64,000 nt of DNA from positions 434,001 to 498,000 of the forward strand of contig CAVVIK010000006.1 of assembly GCA_963748315.1 (NCBI GenBank), read 5' to 3'. Under the pieces are notes generated by a model, which was not told the origin of the DNA, ran no database searches, and saw only the letters and a list, made by a program, of their open reading frames with translations. Below, piece by piece: positions 1-8,225 of the stretch. The DNA comes from DASPHG01 sp963748315 (GTDB lineage: Bacteria; Actinomycetota; Thermoleophilia; Solirubrobacterales; Thermoleophilaceae). The position numbers and the translations under genes are program-made. Every line of letters begins with the position of its first letter. The stretch's first letter is position 1.

Positions 1-389
1 TCATCGGCAACGACGATCCGGTCGCGTCCGAGCCCGGCGAGCTCGTCGTGAACGCCGAGTGGTACGACTACGACGCCAAGTACAAGCCGGGCGGCATGGA
101 CCTGGTGGTCCCCGCTCGGCTGGACGAGGCAACGCGCGCACGCGTGCGCGAGCTCGCGGTCGAAGTCTTCCGACGCGCCGGATGCGCGGGCCTCGCCCGC
201 GTCGACTTCTTCGTCGAGGACGGCGGGCGCGTGCTCGTCAACGAGCTCAACACGATGCCCGGCTTCACGCAGACGAGCGTTTTCCCGAAGTTGTTCGAGG
301 AGTCAGGGCTCGCCTTCCCAGACCTCCTGTCGCGCCTCGTCGAGCTCGCGATCGAGCGACACCAGCGCGAGCGCGCGTACCGCTTCTAA
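1..389 (+). CDS. ddl: D-alanine--D-alanine ligase, C-terminal part (runs in from the left edge)
   Basis: Joins two D-alanines to make the dipeptide that caps peptidoglycan precursors in the cytoplasm. The reading frame is open from base 3 with no start inside the window, so only about 128 C-terminal residues are present. They carry the end of the ATP-grasp fold: a segment VNELNTMPGFTQTSVFPKLF matches the family signature in which a Glu-x-Asn pair binds the second magnesium and the following MPGFT loop lies at the active site. The gene ends one base before the stop of the convergent kinase gene. Family assignment is firm; activity cannot be judged from a fragment. Confidence 0.9.
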   Translation, partial: IGNDDPVASEPGELVVNAEWYDYDAKYKPGGMDLVVPARLDEATRARVRELAVEVFRRAGCAGLARVDFFVEDGGRVLVNELNTMPGFTQTSVFPKLFEESGLAFPDLLSRLVELAIERHQRERAYRF

Positions 390-1868
390 CTACTTCCGCA
401 GGCTCAGCTCGGCGACGGCGGCGTTCTGCTCGCCCTCGGGCAGCGCGGTGATCCACAGCAGGTAGTAGCTGAAGCTCTGACCCGCGGTGTCGAGCTCGAT
501 CCGCTGCTCGTCCTCGACCGCGACGGCGCCGCTTATGCGCGTCCAGCTCGCCAGGTCATCCGGGCTGTCCTCCGACGCATACACCTCGGCGGTCCAGCCG
601 GGGATCGGCGTGACGATGTCGAGCGCGCGCGCGGCGACCGGGGCGCGCGGGTTGACGATCAGGCCGACGCCCTCCTTCTGCAGGTCGCCGACGGTGTAGG
701 TCTCGGTCTCCCAGCGCGTCGAGACGTTCCCGTCGATCGCCAGCGACACCTCCTCGGAGTGCTCCTCCGAGTCCCCGAACGGGTCGAAGTCCTCGGCACC
801 GGAGGTGTCGAGCTTGACCGCTGTCAGGCCGGGCACGCCCGCGACGTCCGCGCCGCCGGTGCTTCCGCGTTGCGCGCGGTCGATGACGAACACGACGCCG
901 CCGGCCACGAGCAGGACGACCAGCAACATCACGAGCACCCGCCGGCGCGGGTGGCGGAGCCGCTTGAGCGCACCGAACTCAGCGGTGTCGTCGGGCAGCG
1001 ACCGGAGCACGGTCGTCGCCTCGCCGCCCGCCTCGCCGGAACGGGACGCCTCGATCACGAGCGCCTGCTCCAGGTCGTGGACCACCTCGTGTGCGCTCGC
1101 GTAGCGGTTGGCCGTCTCCTTCGCGCACGCGGTCTCGACGACCGACGCGAGGGCAGCGGAGATCTCCGGCCGCCGCATCCGGATGTCGGGCAGCGGGTCC
1201 TTCACGTGCTTCATGGCGACCCCGACCTGGGTCTCCGCCTTGAACGGAACCTCGCCGGTGAGCATCTCGAAGAGGCAGATGCCGAGCGAGTAGACGTCGG
1301 ATTGCGCCGTCGTGTCCTCGCCGAGCGCCTGCTCGGGCGCGACGTAGTCGGTCGTGCCGAGCACGCGGCCGGTGGCCGTCAGGCCCTCCGCCTCGAGCGA
1401 CCGCGCGATCCCGAAGTCGGTGACCTTCGCGCGGCCCTCGGAGTCGATCAGCACGTTCTGCGGCTTGACGTCGCGGTGGACGAGCCGGTTCAGGTGCGCG
1501 CACTCCAGAGCGCGGCCGATCTCGATCGCGTACGCGACCGCCTCGGCGACCGGCAGTCGCCCGAGTCGCCTGAGCCGCTCCTTGAGCGTCTCGCCCTCGA
1601 CGTACTCGAAGACGATGTAGGGATGGTCGTCGTCCTCGCCGAAGTCGATGACGGTCACGACGTGCGGATGGCTGAGGCTCGCGACGGCGCGCGCCTCGCG
1701 CCGGAACCGCTCGAGCTGGTCCGAGTCGGACGAGATCTCCCGGTGCAGGAGCTTGATCGCGACCCACCGCTCGAGCGTCTCGTCGAACGCGCGGTAGACA
1801 GTCGACATCCCGCCCGAGCCGATCTTCTCCTCGAGCCGGAACCGTCCGCTGAGCAGAGTGCCGATCAC
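390..1868 (-). CDS. Membrane-anchored serine/threonine protein kinase with extracellular C-terminal domain
   Basis: Hanks-type protein kinase of 492 aa. The cytoplasmic kinase domain (about 10-270) has a glycine loop GSGGMSTVY, the ATP-binding Lys39 in VAIK, the catalytic loop HRDVKPQN with Asp133, DFG and APE. A basic juxtamembrane stretch precedes one membrane helix near 325-345, and about 130 residues follow outside the cell. That tail (IDGNVSTRWETET, then YASEDSPDDLASW) resembles discoidin/F5-8C carbohydrate-binding folds, not PASTA repeats. The GTG start at 1868 shares GTGA with the purM stop, so translation is probably coupled; longer in-frame starts lie inside purM. The signal sensed is unknown. 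Confidence 0.88.
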   Translation of the reverse strand: MIGTLLSGRFRLEEKIGSGGMSTVYRAFDETLERWVAIKLLHREISSDSDQLERFRREARAVASLSHPHVVTVIDFGEDDDHPYIVFEYVEGETLKERLRRLGRLPVAEAVAYAIEIGRALECAHLNRLVHRDVKPQNVLIDSEGRAKVTDFGIARSLEAEGLTATGRVLGTTDYVAPEQALGEDTTAQSDVYSLGICLFEMLTGEVPFKAETQVGVAMKHVKDPLPDIRMRRPEISAALASVVETACAKETANRYASAHEVVHDLEQALVIEASRSGEAGGEATTVLRSLPDDTAEFGALKRLRHPRRRVLVMLLVVLLVAGGVVFVIDRAQRGSTGGADVAGVPGLTAVKLDTSGAEDFDPFGDSEEHSEEVSLAIDGNVSTRWETETYTVGDLQKEGVGLIVNPRAPVAARALDIVTPIPGWTAEVYASEDSPDDLASWTRISGAVAVEDEQRIELDTAGQSFSYYLLWITALPEGEQNAAVAELSLRK

Positions 1869-2923
1869 TGAGAGCTGGATACAGGGGCGAAGCCCTCGCC
1901 GCGGCGTCCCTCGAGGCCTGCAACCTCGATCACGCCCGCGCGCTCGGAGACCTCGCCGATCACCTGCCCACCGAGTGTGGCAGCCGCTGCAGCCGCAAAC
2001 GCCTGTGGGACGACGGAGCACAGGCCGCAGCCCATGTTGAACACCTCGTACATCTCCTCCGGCGGCGTGTCGCTGCGCTCGGAAATCAACTCGAAGATCG
2101 GGTGCGGCGGCAGCGGGTCGGAGATCCGGTACCCGACCTCTGCCTCGAGCCGGCCGAGGTTGAGGAAGCCATCGCCCGTGATGTGAGCGAGGCCGCGCAC
2201 GTCGACGTCGGAGCGCAGCAGCTCGAGCACCTCCCGCACGTAGATGCGCGTCGGCTCGATCAGGGCATCGCCGATGGAGCCGTCTCCGAACGGCTCGTCG
2301 AGGTCGGTCAGCGCGCTGCGCGCGAGCGTGTACCCATTCGAGTGCAGTCCGCTGGATGGCACCCCGACGATCGCATCACCGGGCTCGACGCGGCGACCGG
2401 TGACGATCTCGTCGAGCTTCACCAGGCCGAAGCAGGCACCCACGAGGTCGAACCCGCGTGGCGACGGGTGCCCGCGGATCACCTCCGGCAGCTGCGCCAG
2501 CTCGCCGCCGGGGATCTCGATGCCGGCCAGCTCCGCGCCCGTCTTGAGGCCCTCCGCCAGCTGGCGCAGCATCTCCGGGTCAGCCTGCTCGACGGCGATG
2601 TAGTCGAGCAGCGCGATCGGCTCGGCACCCACGCAGATGAGATCGTTGACGTTCATCGCGATGCAGTCGATTCCGACCGTGTCGAATCGCCCGAGCTGCT
2701 CGGCCACGATCACCTTCGACCCGACCCCGTCCGTCGAGAGCGCGATCCCGGTCACGTCATCGAGCCGCAGCACGTTCGCGTAGTGACCGGAGCCGAGCAC
2801 GGCACGCGGGGAGCGGCCGAGGTCGATCGTGCCCAGGACCGACACGAGCGCCTGCACGGCGGCGTCCGACTGCGCCGTGTCGACTCCGGACTCGGCGTAT
2901 GCACCCTCACCCATGACGGTCAT
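1865..2923 (-). CDS. purM: Phosphoribosylformylglycinamidine cyclo-ligase
   Basis: AIR synthetase of de novo purine synthesis: closes the imidazole ring of FGAM using ATP. The 352-residue length is normal. Family signatures are clear: TDGVGSKVIVA near the N terminus, then GIDCIAMNVNDLICVGAEP, and the C-terminal HITGDGFLNLGRL glycine-rich segment. Start chosen at ATG 2923 because an AGGT stands five bases upstream; ATG 2914 is an alternative. The start overlaps the 3' end of the UppP gene and the stop overlaps the kinase start, so purM sits inside a tightly packed minus-strand run. Confidence 0.95.
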   Translation of the reverse strand: MTVMGEGAYAESGVDTAQSDAAVQALVSVLGTIDLGRSPRAVLGSGHYANVLRLDDVTGIALSTDGVGSKVIVAEQLGRFDTVGIDCIAMNVNDLICVGAEPIALLDYIAVEQADPEMLRQLAEGLKTGAELAGIEIPGGELAQLPEVIRGHPSPRGFDLVGACFGLVKLDEIVTGRRVEPGDAIVGVPSSGLHSNGYTLARSALTDLDEPFGDGSIGDALIEPTRIYVREVLELLRSDVDVRGLAHITGDGFLNLGRLEAEVGYRISDPLPPHPIFELISERSDTPPEEMYEVFNMGCGLCSVVPQAFAAAAAATLGGQVIGEVSERAGVIEVAGLEGRRGEGFAPVSSSQ

Positions 2924-3617
2924 TCAACCTCATGATGCGGAGAGCGATCACGCCGAGCGCGATGCGGTAGAGCCCGAAGGGCGCATAGGACCGGAGCCGG
3001 TCGATCCGCGGCACGAGCCGCGCGGCCGCGAGCCCCGACAAGAATGCCGCGGAGAAGCCGACGAGGTGACCCGATGCCCGCCTCGCGCCGGGGCGGCGCG
3101 CGAGCTTCAGGGCCGTCGCGCCGGCGATCACCGGCAGGGCGGCGTCGCGGGAGATCCGGCCGGCGGCGTCGCGGCGAAAGCCGAGCAGCCGCGCCGCCGT
3201 GAGTGTCGCACCGTTCCGCGACACGCCGGGCACGAGCGCGCACGCCTGCGCGAGCCCGATCAAGAGCTCATCGCGCGCCCCGGCGTCGGCCTCGCCGCGA
3301 TGCGCCGGGGCCATGTCGGCGGCGATCAGCGCCGCACCGCCGAGGACCTGGGCGATTGCGGTCGACCTGCGGCCGAGCCGCCGCTCGATCGGCCGCTCCA
3401 GAAGCAGCCCAGCGAAGGCGGCCGGCGCCAGCATCAACGGCCTTACGCGCGGAGCGGGGAGCGTCAGCAGCAGTGCGGCGGCGGTTCCGGCGTGGGCGAA
3501 CACCTCGAACGACTTGTCGTCCGACCCGAGCAGGACCAGGTGCCCGGAGCTCGAGACCGGCAGCACCTCGGCCGGCCCCTGGACGAGCCCCAGGAGGAGC
3601 GCCTTGCCGCGGGTCAG
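2907..3617 (-). CDS. uppP: UppP/BacA-like undecaprenyl-diphosphatase, short form, probable CTG start
   Basis: Recycles undecaprenyl diphosphate to the monophosphate carrier for peptidoglycan and glycan export. The two signature regions are present: GLVQGPAEVLPVSSSGHL (usual form EGLTEFLPVSSTGH) and PGVSRNGATLTAARLLGF, whose Ser and Arg belong to the active site. Several hydrophobic helices follow. About 236 aa, shorter than the usual 260-280. No ATG, GTG or TTG fits upstream of the first motif except deep inside the DedA gene. A CTG at 3617 overlaps the DedA TGA as CTGA, the same overlap style as neighbouring genes, so I take it as the start. The acidic residue of the first motif is retained. 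Confidence 0.75.
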   Translation of the reverse strand: MTRGKALLLGLVQGPAEVLPVSSSGHLVLLGSDDKSFEVFAHAGTAAALLLTLPAPRVRPLMLAPAAFAGLLLERPIERRLGRRSTAIAQVLGGAALIAADMAPAHRGEADAGARDELLIGLAQACALVPGVSRNGATLTAARLLGFRRDAAGRISRDAALPVIAGATALKLARRPGARRASGHLVGFSAAFLSGLAAARLVPRIDRLRSYAPFGLYRIALGVIALRIMRLNDRHG

Positions 3618-4252
3618 GGGGATTCCGAAGCCGGCTGACCGCCCCGGCGGCGGATCAGGAGGTACACGATGCCGATCACGATCATCGCCGCGACCGCGTA
3701 GTCGACGTAGTGCAGCGAGTCCTTCCAGTCCTCCCAGTGCTCGCCCGCCTCCTTGCCGATGAACGTGAGCATGAAGACCCAGGGCACGCAACCGAGGAAC
3801 GTGAGCACGCTGAAGCGCCAGAACGGCATCCGCGCGACGCCGGCGGGCAGCGAGATGAACGTCCGAATGATCGGGAGCATCCGCGAGAAGAAGACGGTCG
3901 CGTCGCCGTGGCGCTCGAACCAGCGGTCAGCCCATTCGAGGTGGCTCTTCTTCACGTGCAGCTTCTTGCCGTGCTTCTCGAGGATGTCCACACGGCCGAT
4001 GTAGCCCAGCCAGTAGGCGAGCCAGGAGCCCACCAGGTTCGCGACCGATCCGACCATCACCGCCGCGAAGAGCGAGTACTCGCCCTCGGCGACACGGAAC
4101 CCGGCGAACAGCATCGTGGCCTCGCTCGGGATGGGGATGCAGGCGCTCTCGAGCATCATCAGCACGAAAACTCCGGCAAGCCCCATGGCGTCCACGACGT
4201 CGACTGCGAAGTCGACGATCGGGTCGGTCAGCGATGCGATCGTCAGCGTCAA
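3614..4252 (-). CDS. DedA family membrane protein
   Basis: Integral membrane protein of 212 aa in the DedA/SNARE-associated (VTT) family. Members are implicated in flipping or recycling lipid carriers such as undecaprenyl phosphate and in membrane homeostasis. Visible family features are the early E-S-x-x-P-x-P-S-E (ESACIPIPSEATML), a loop G(D)ATVFFSRMLPIIRTFISLPAG with the conserved Arg residues, and four to five hydrophobic helices. The start is TTG at 4252, only 22 bp from the divergent TTG of the aminotransferase gene. Co-location with an UppP-like phosphatase suggests a shared role in the undecaprenyl cycle (inference). Confidence 0.88.
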   Translation of the reverse strand: MTLTIASLTDPIVDFAVDVVDAMGLAGVFVLMMLESACIPIPSEATMLFAGFRVAEGEYSLFAAVMVGSVANLVGSWLAYWLGYIGRVDILEKHGKKLHVKKSHLEWADRWFERHGDATVFFSRMLPIIRTFISLPAGVARMPFWRFSVLTFLGCVPWVFMLTFIGKEAGEHWEDWKDSLHYVDYAVAAMIVIGIVYLLIRRRGGQPASESP

Positions 4253-4274
4253 GCGGCGGGGTAGGGTACCGAGC

Positions 4275-5327
4275 TTGCCCGTACCCCTTTTCGCAAGCTC
4301 CCTCGACGAGTATCAGCCGCGGATCGCCGAGAAGCTCGCAGAGGTCGCCAGAAGCGGGCGGTACATCCTCGGTCCCGAGGTGAAGGCGTTCGAGGAGGCC
4401 TTCGCCCAGTACCTCGGAGTGCGCCATTGCGTGGGCGTCGCCAACGGCACCGACGCGCTGACGATCGCGCTGCGGGCGGCCGGCGTGAAGCCGGGCGATG
4501 ACGTCGTCGTGCCCTCGTTCACCTTCTACGCGACGGCCGAGGCCGTCGTGACCGCCGGCGCCAGGCCCGTGTTCTGTGACATCGACCCGGCCACGTTCTG
4601 CGTCACGGGCGAAACGGTGGCGGCTGCGATCACGTCCCGCACGCGGGCGATCGTCCCCGTCCACCTCTTCGGCAACGTCGCCCCGGTGGACGAGCTCGAG
4701 CAGTTCGGCGTGCCGCTCGTCGAGGACGCCGCCCAGGCGGCCGGCGCCACGTATCGCGGCCGTCGGGCGGGTGCGCTCGGGACGGTCGCGACGTTCTCGT
4801 TCTTCCCATCCAAGAACCTGCCCTGCCTGGGCGACGGAGGAGCCGTCGTCACCGACGACGACGACATCGCGGCGCTCGCCCGGCGGCTGCGCTTCCATGG
4901 CTCCGAGGACAAGAAGACGTTCACCGAGGTCGGCTACAACTCGCGGCTCGACGAGATGCAGGCGGCGGTGCTCAGCCTGCTGCTGCCGGAGCTCGACGGG
5001 TGGAACGACCGCCGCCGCGCGGTCGCTGCGGCGTACGAAGCGCTCGGGCTCGGCGAGCACGCCGAGCTGCCTGCGCCCGTCGAAGGTGCTGAGCACGTCT
5101 ACCACCTGTACGTCGTGCGCAACGAGCGGCTCGACGGAATCGGGACGGGCTACTACCGCGTCCCGTCGCACCTCCAGCCCGCGATGCGCGAGTGGGGGTC
5201 GGACGTGCTCGACCTTCCCGGCACGCGCGAGGCGGCACGCACGCACGTCGCGCTCCCGATGGGCAAGGACCTGACCCGCGAGCAGGTCGAAGAGGTGGTG
5301 CGGGCGTGCGCATCTGGATCGACCTGA
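4275..5327 (+). CDS. DegT/DnrJ/EryC1 family sugar aminotransferase
   Basis: PLP-dependent aminotransferase (350 aa) that usually adds an amino group to a keto-sugar nucleotide for surface glycans. The phosphate-binding GVANGTDALTIAL, the DAAQAAGA aspartate region and the Schiff-base lysine in FFPSKNLPCLGDGGA are all seen. I chose TTG at 4275, just before PLPVPLFASS, because upstream codons run antisense through the DedA start. It overlaps the next gene by 22 bases. With the CapD/PglF-type dehydratase downstream it could form a 4-amino-sugar (bacillosamine-like) route; the actual substrate is not visible in the sequence. Confidence 0.87.
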   Translation: MPVPLFASSLDEYQPRIAEKLAEVARSGRYILGPEVKAFEEAFAQYLGVRHCVGVANGTDALTIALRAAGVKPGDDVVVPSFTFYATAEAVVTAGARPVFCDIDPATFCVTGETVAAAITSRTRAIVPVHLFGNVAPVDELEQFGVPLVEDAAQAAGATYRGRRAGALGTVATFSFFPSKNLPCLGDGGAVVTDDDDIAALARRLRFHGSEDKKTFTEVGYNSRLDEMQAAVLSLLLPELDGWNDRRRAVAAAYEALGLGEHAELPAPVEGAEHVYHLYVVRNERLDGIGTGYYRVPSHLQPAMREWGSDVLDLPGTREAARTHVALPMGKDLTREQVEEVVRACASGST

Positions 5328-6301
5328 CGAACAGCCCGCACGTCCTGGTCATGCGGCCGGTCGTGCGCGCACTCGAGGCGGACGGACACGAGGTGGAGGT
5401 CACCGCGAGAGACTTCGCCCAGACGCTCGAGCTGTGCGATCGCCTCGGCGTTCGGCACACCGCCGTGGGCCGGCACCGGGGCGGGCGCCGCGGCAGCAAG
5501 GCGATCGGGCTCGTCTCGCGCTCCGCGGCACTTATTCGCTGGGCCCGCGGGCGGCGGTTCGACGCGGCGCTGGGCCACGGCTCGAACGACATCACGGTGG
5601 CCGCGAAGCTGCTCCGGGTTCCCAGCGCGACCGCGTTCGACTACGAGTGGGCGACCGTTCAGCACAGCGTCAACTGCCGGCTCGTGCGGAACGTCGTGGT
5701 GCCGGACGCGATCCCGGAGGAGCGGCTGTACCGCTACGGCGCACGCGGGAAGATCCGCGCGTATCCCGGCCTGAAGGAGGAGTACTACCTCGCCGACTTC
5801 GAGCCGAGCGACGTCGTTCTCGACGAGCTCGGCCTCGACGCCGGACAGCCGCTGGCCGTCGTGCGCACGCCGCCCGACGTGTCCCTCTACCACCGGTTCG
5901 AGAACGTGGTCTTCAAGCAGGTGCTGGAGCGGTTGCGCGATCAGGCGCAGACCGTCGTCCTGCCGCGCACGCGCCAGCAGCGCGCCGAGGTCGCGACGGC
6001 GGGCGGCTTCATCGTGCCCGAGCACGCCGTCGACGCCCAGAGCCTCGTCTGGCACGCCGACCTCGTCGTCTCCGCCGGAGGCACGATGAACCGCGAGGCG
6101 GTCGCGCTCGGCACGCCTGTGTTCACCACCTTCGAGGGCCGGCTGGGCGCGGTCGACGAGCGGCTGATGGCCGAGGGAAGGTTGCGGAAGCTTTCGAAAG
6201 CCGACGAGATCGTGGTCGAGAAGCGGGCTCGTACGGTGCAAGATCGCGTGCGGCGCGACCCGCGAGACCTCGCGCTGCGCATGCTCACCGGCCTACACTG
6301 A
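5306..6301 (+). CDS. DUF354 family protein (MurG/glycosyltransferase-like fold)
   Basis: A 331-residue protein starting at GTG 5306 with RIWIDLTNSPHVLVMRPVV, the hallmark opening of the DUF354 family. Members resemble GT-B glycosyltransferases or UDP-GlcNAc 2-epimerases and occur in surface polysaccharide loci of archaea and actinobacteria; biochemical function is unproven. A C-terminal SAGGTMNREAVALGTPVFTT segment resembles the nucleotide-sugar binding half of GT-B enzymes. The gene overlaps the aminotransferase end by 22 bases and lies 9 bases before the dehydratase gene, so all three are likely one operon for nucleotide-sugar or glycan assembly. Confidence 0.8.
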   Translation: MRIWIDLTNSPHVLVMRPVVRALEADGHEVEVTARDFAQTLELCDRLGVRHTAVGRHRGGRRGSKAIGLVSRSAALIRWARGRRFDAALGHGSNDITVAAKLLRVPSATAFDYEWATVQHSVNCRLVRNVVVPDAIPEERLYRYGARGKIRAYPGLKEEYYLADFEPSDVVLDELGLDAGQPLAVVRTPPDVSLYHRFENVVFKQVLERLRDQAQTVVLPRTRQQRAEVATAGGFIVPEHAVDAQSLVWHADLVVSAGGTMNREAVALGTPVFTTFEGRLGAVDERLMAEGRLRKLSKADEIVVEKRARTVQDRVRRDPRDLALRMLTGLH

Positions 6302-6310
6302 CCCGTCGCC

Positions 6311-8194
6311 ATGCTCAGCCGCCTCAAGTCCTCGGTGAACGCCCGCCGTGTGGTCGAGATAGCGATCGATGCGCTGCTCGTCGGCCTCGCGTGGTACCTC
6401 GCGTTCCAGCTCCGATTCGACCAGACCTTCCCGGACCGCTACAAGGAGCTGCTCGAGGACACGATCGTGTTCGTCGTGGTCGGGAAGGTCGCCTTCTTCG
6501 CGGCGTTCGGCCTCTACAACCGGCTGTGGCGCTTCGTCGACCAGCGGGACTTCGAGTCGATCGTCCGAGCGGTCGTCGTCACCACGCTCGTCCTGGTCGG
6601 CGCGCTGTTCCTGATCTCGCCGAACGGCATCGACCCGCCGCGCGGCGTGATCGCGATCGATTGCCTGCTGACGCTTCTGTTCGTCGCCGGGTCGCGCTTC
6701 CTCGCGCGCGCGATCGTCGAGCGGCCGTCGCGCGTCCTCACCGGCCCGAACACGCGCGAGGTGCTCATCGTCGGCGCGGGCAACGGTGGCCAGCAGGTGC
6801 TCACCGAGCTGCGGCGCAACCCCCAGCTTCAGAACGTGCCGATCGGCTTCGTCGACGACGACCCGCGCAAGCAGGGCCAGCGGATCGGCGGGCTCAAGGT
6901 GCTGGGGTCGACGGACGAGCTGGACCGCGTGCTGGACGCGTCCGGCCCGGACGAGGTCGTGATCGCGATCCCGTCGGCGCCGGGCGTGCTCCGGCAGAAG
7001 GTCGTGACGGCGTGCCGTGGCCGCGGCATCCCGGTCCGGACGCTGCCGACGACGTTCGAGCTCCTGCGCGGGGGCGTCGACCTGGTGCGGCAGGTCCGCG
7101 AGGTCCAGGTCGAGGACGTGCTCGGCCGCGAGCCCGTGCGTGTCGAGATCGACCGTGTCGGCGCCTACCTGACCGGCGAGACCGTGCTCGTGACGGGCGC
7201 CGGCGGCTCGATCGGCGCCGAGCTCTGCCGCCAGATCGCGCGCGTGTCGCCACGGCGGCTCATCCTCGTCGAGAACGCGGAGAACGCGCTGTTCGAGATC
7301 AGGCGCGAGCTCGAGGAGCAGCGGCATTTCACGCGCGCGCAGGCGGTGCTTGCCGACGCCCGCGACGCGGTCCGGATGGGCGAGGTCTTCCAGGAGCACC
7401 GGCCCGGCGTCGTGTTCCACGCCGCCGCGTACAAGCACGTGCCGCTGATGGAGGAGAACCCGATCGAGGCCGTGCGCAACAACGCCGTCGCGACGCGCAT
7501 CGTCGCGGCCGCCGCGGGCGAGGCGGGCACCAAGCGGTTCGTGCTCGTGTCGACCGACAAGGCCGTCTCACCCGAGACCGTGATGGGCGCATCCAAGGCG
7601 CTCGCGGAGTGGGCAATCGAGGCCGCTCAGCATCGCTTCCCCAAAACGCGCTACTCGACGGTCCGGTTCGGCAACGTGCTCGGATCGTCGGGCTCGGTGG
7701 TGCCGATCTTCCGCCGCCAGATCGCAGCCGGGGGCCCCGTCACCGTCACGGACGAGCGCATGACGCGCTACTTCATGACGATCCCGGAGGCGGTCCAGCT
7801 GATCATTCGCTCCGGCGCGCTCGCCGAGGGCGGCGAGATCTTCGTGCTCGAGATGGGTGACCCGGTGCGGATCATCGACCTCGCCCACAACATGATCAAG
7901 TTGTCCGGCCAGGAGCCGGGACGCGAGATCGTGATCGAGGTCGTCGGCAGGCGGCCGGGCGAGAAGATCCACGAGGAGCTGTTCAACCCGGATGAGCGCC
8001 CGCGAGCGACGCACGCCGAGAAGATCATGGTCGCCCTGCGGCAGCGACTCCACCCCGAATGGGTCGAGTCCGCCTTCGTACGCGTGGAGGACCGCGTGTA
8101 CTCCGACGATCCGGAATCGGTCACCACGATCGTCCAGGAGCTGGCCGCCGAGCGGGCCGCCCTGGCGGAGCGCGCCGTCTCCGAACCGGGTTGA
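6311..8194 (+). CDS. CapD/PglF/WbpM-type nucleotide-sugar 4,6-dehydratase, membrane-bound
   Basis: Membrane-anchored short-chain dehydrogenase family protein of 627 aa. Four N-terminal helices (about 10-130) are followed by a nucleotide-binding domain beginning VLIVGAGNGGQQVL and a second Rossmann domain beginning VLVTGAGGSIGAELC near residue 296. The catalytic region reads STDKAV...VMGASK near 425, so the usual Tyr is replaced by Met, as in the S-M-K triad of WbpM and PglF. Family members convert UDP-GlcNAc to the 4-keto-6-deoxy sugar. Together with the upstream aminotransferase and the PglC-like transferase at 18.0 kb this fits a bacillosamine-like pathway; the exact sugar is inferred. Confidence 0.9.
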   Translation: MLSRLKSSVNARRVVEIAIDALLVGLAWYLAFQLRFDQTFPDRYKELLEDTIVFVVVGKVAFFAAFGLYNRLWRFVDQRDFESIVRAVVVTTLVLVGALFLISPNGIDPPRGVIAIDCLLTLLFVAGSRFLARAIVERPSRVLTGPNTREVLIVGAGNGGQQVLTELRRNPQLQNVPIGFVDDDPRKQGQRIGGLKVLGSTDELDRVLDASGPDEVVIAIPSAPGVLRQKVVTACRGRGIPVRTLPTTFELLRGGVDLVRQVREVQVEDVLGREPVRVEIDRVGAYLTGETVLVTGAGGSIGAELCRQIARVSPRRLILVENAENALFEIRRELEEQRHFTRAQAVLADARDAVRMGEVFQEHRPGVVFHAAAYKHVPLMEENPIEAVRNNAVATRIVAAAAGEAGTKRFVLVSTDKAVSPETVMGASKALAEWAIEAAQHRFPKTRYSTVRFGNVLGSSGSVVPIFRRQIAAGGPVTVTDERMTRYFMTIPEAVQLIIRSGALAEGGEIFVLEMGDPVRIIDLAHNMIKLSGQEPGREIVIEVVGRRPGEKIHEELFNPDERPRATHAEKIMVALRQRLHPEWVESAFVRVEDRVYSDDPESVTTIVQELAAERAALAERAVSEPG

Positions 8195-8225
8195 CGGGCG
8201 GTCGCGCCGTTAAGGTTGCGCGACC

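Noticed and set aside
5434..7860. 808-codon Arg/Ala-rich open frame on the plus strand
   Set aside because: Composition is extreme (Arg, Ala, Gly), no domain is seen, and it overlaps the DUF354 and dehydratase genes in another frame.
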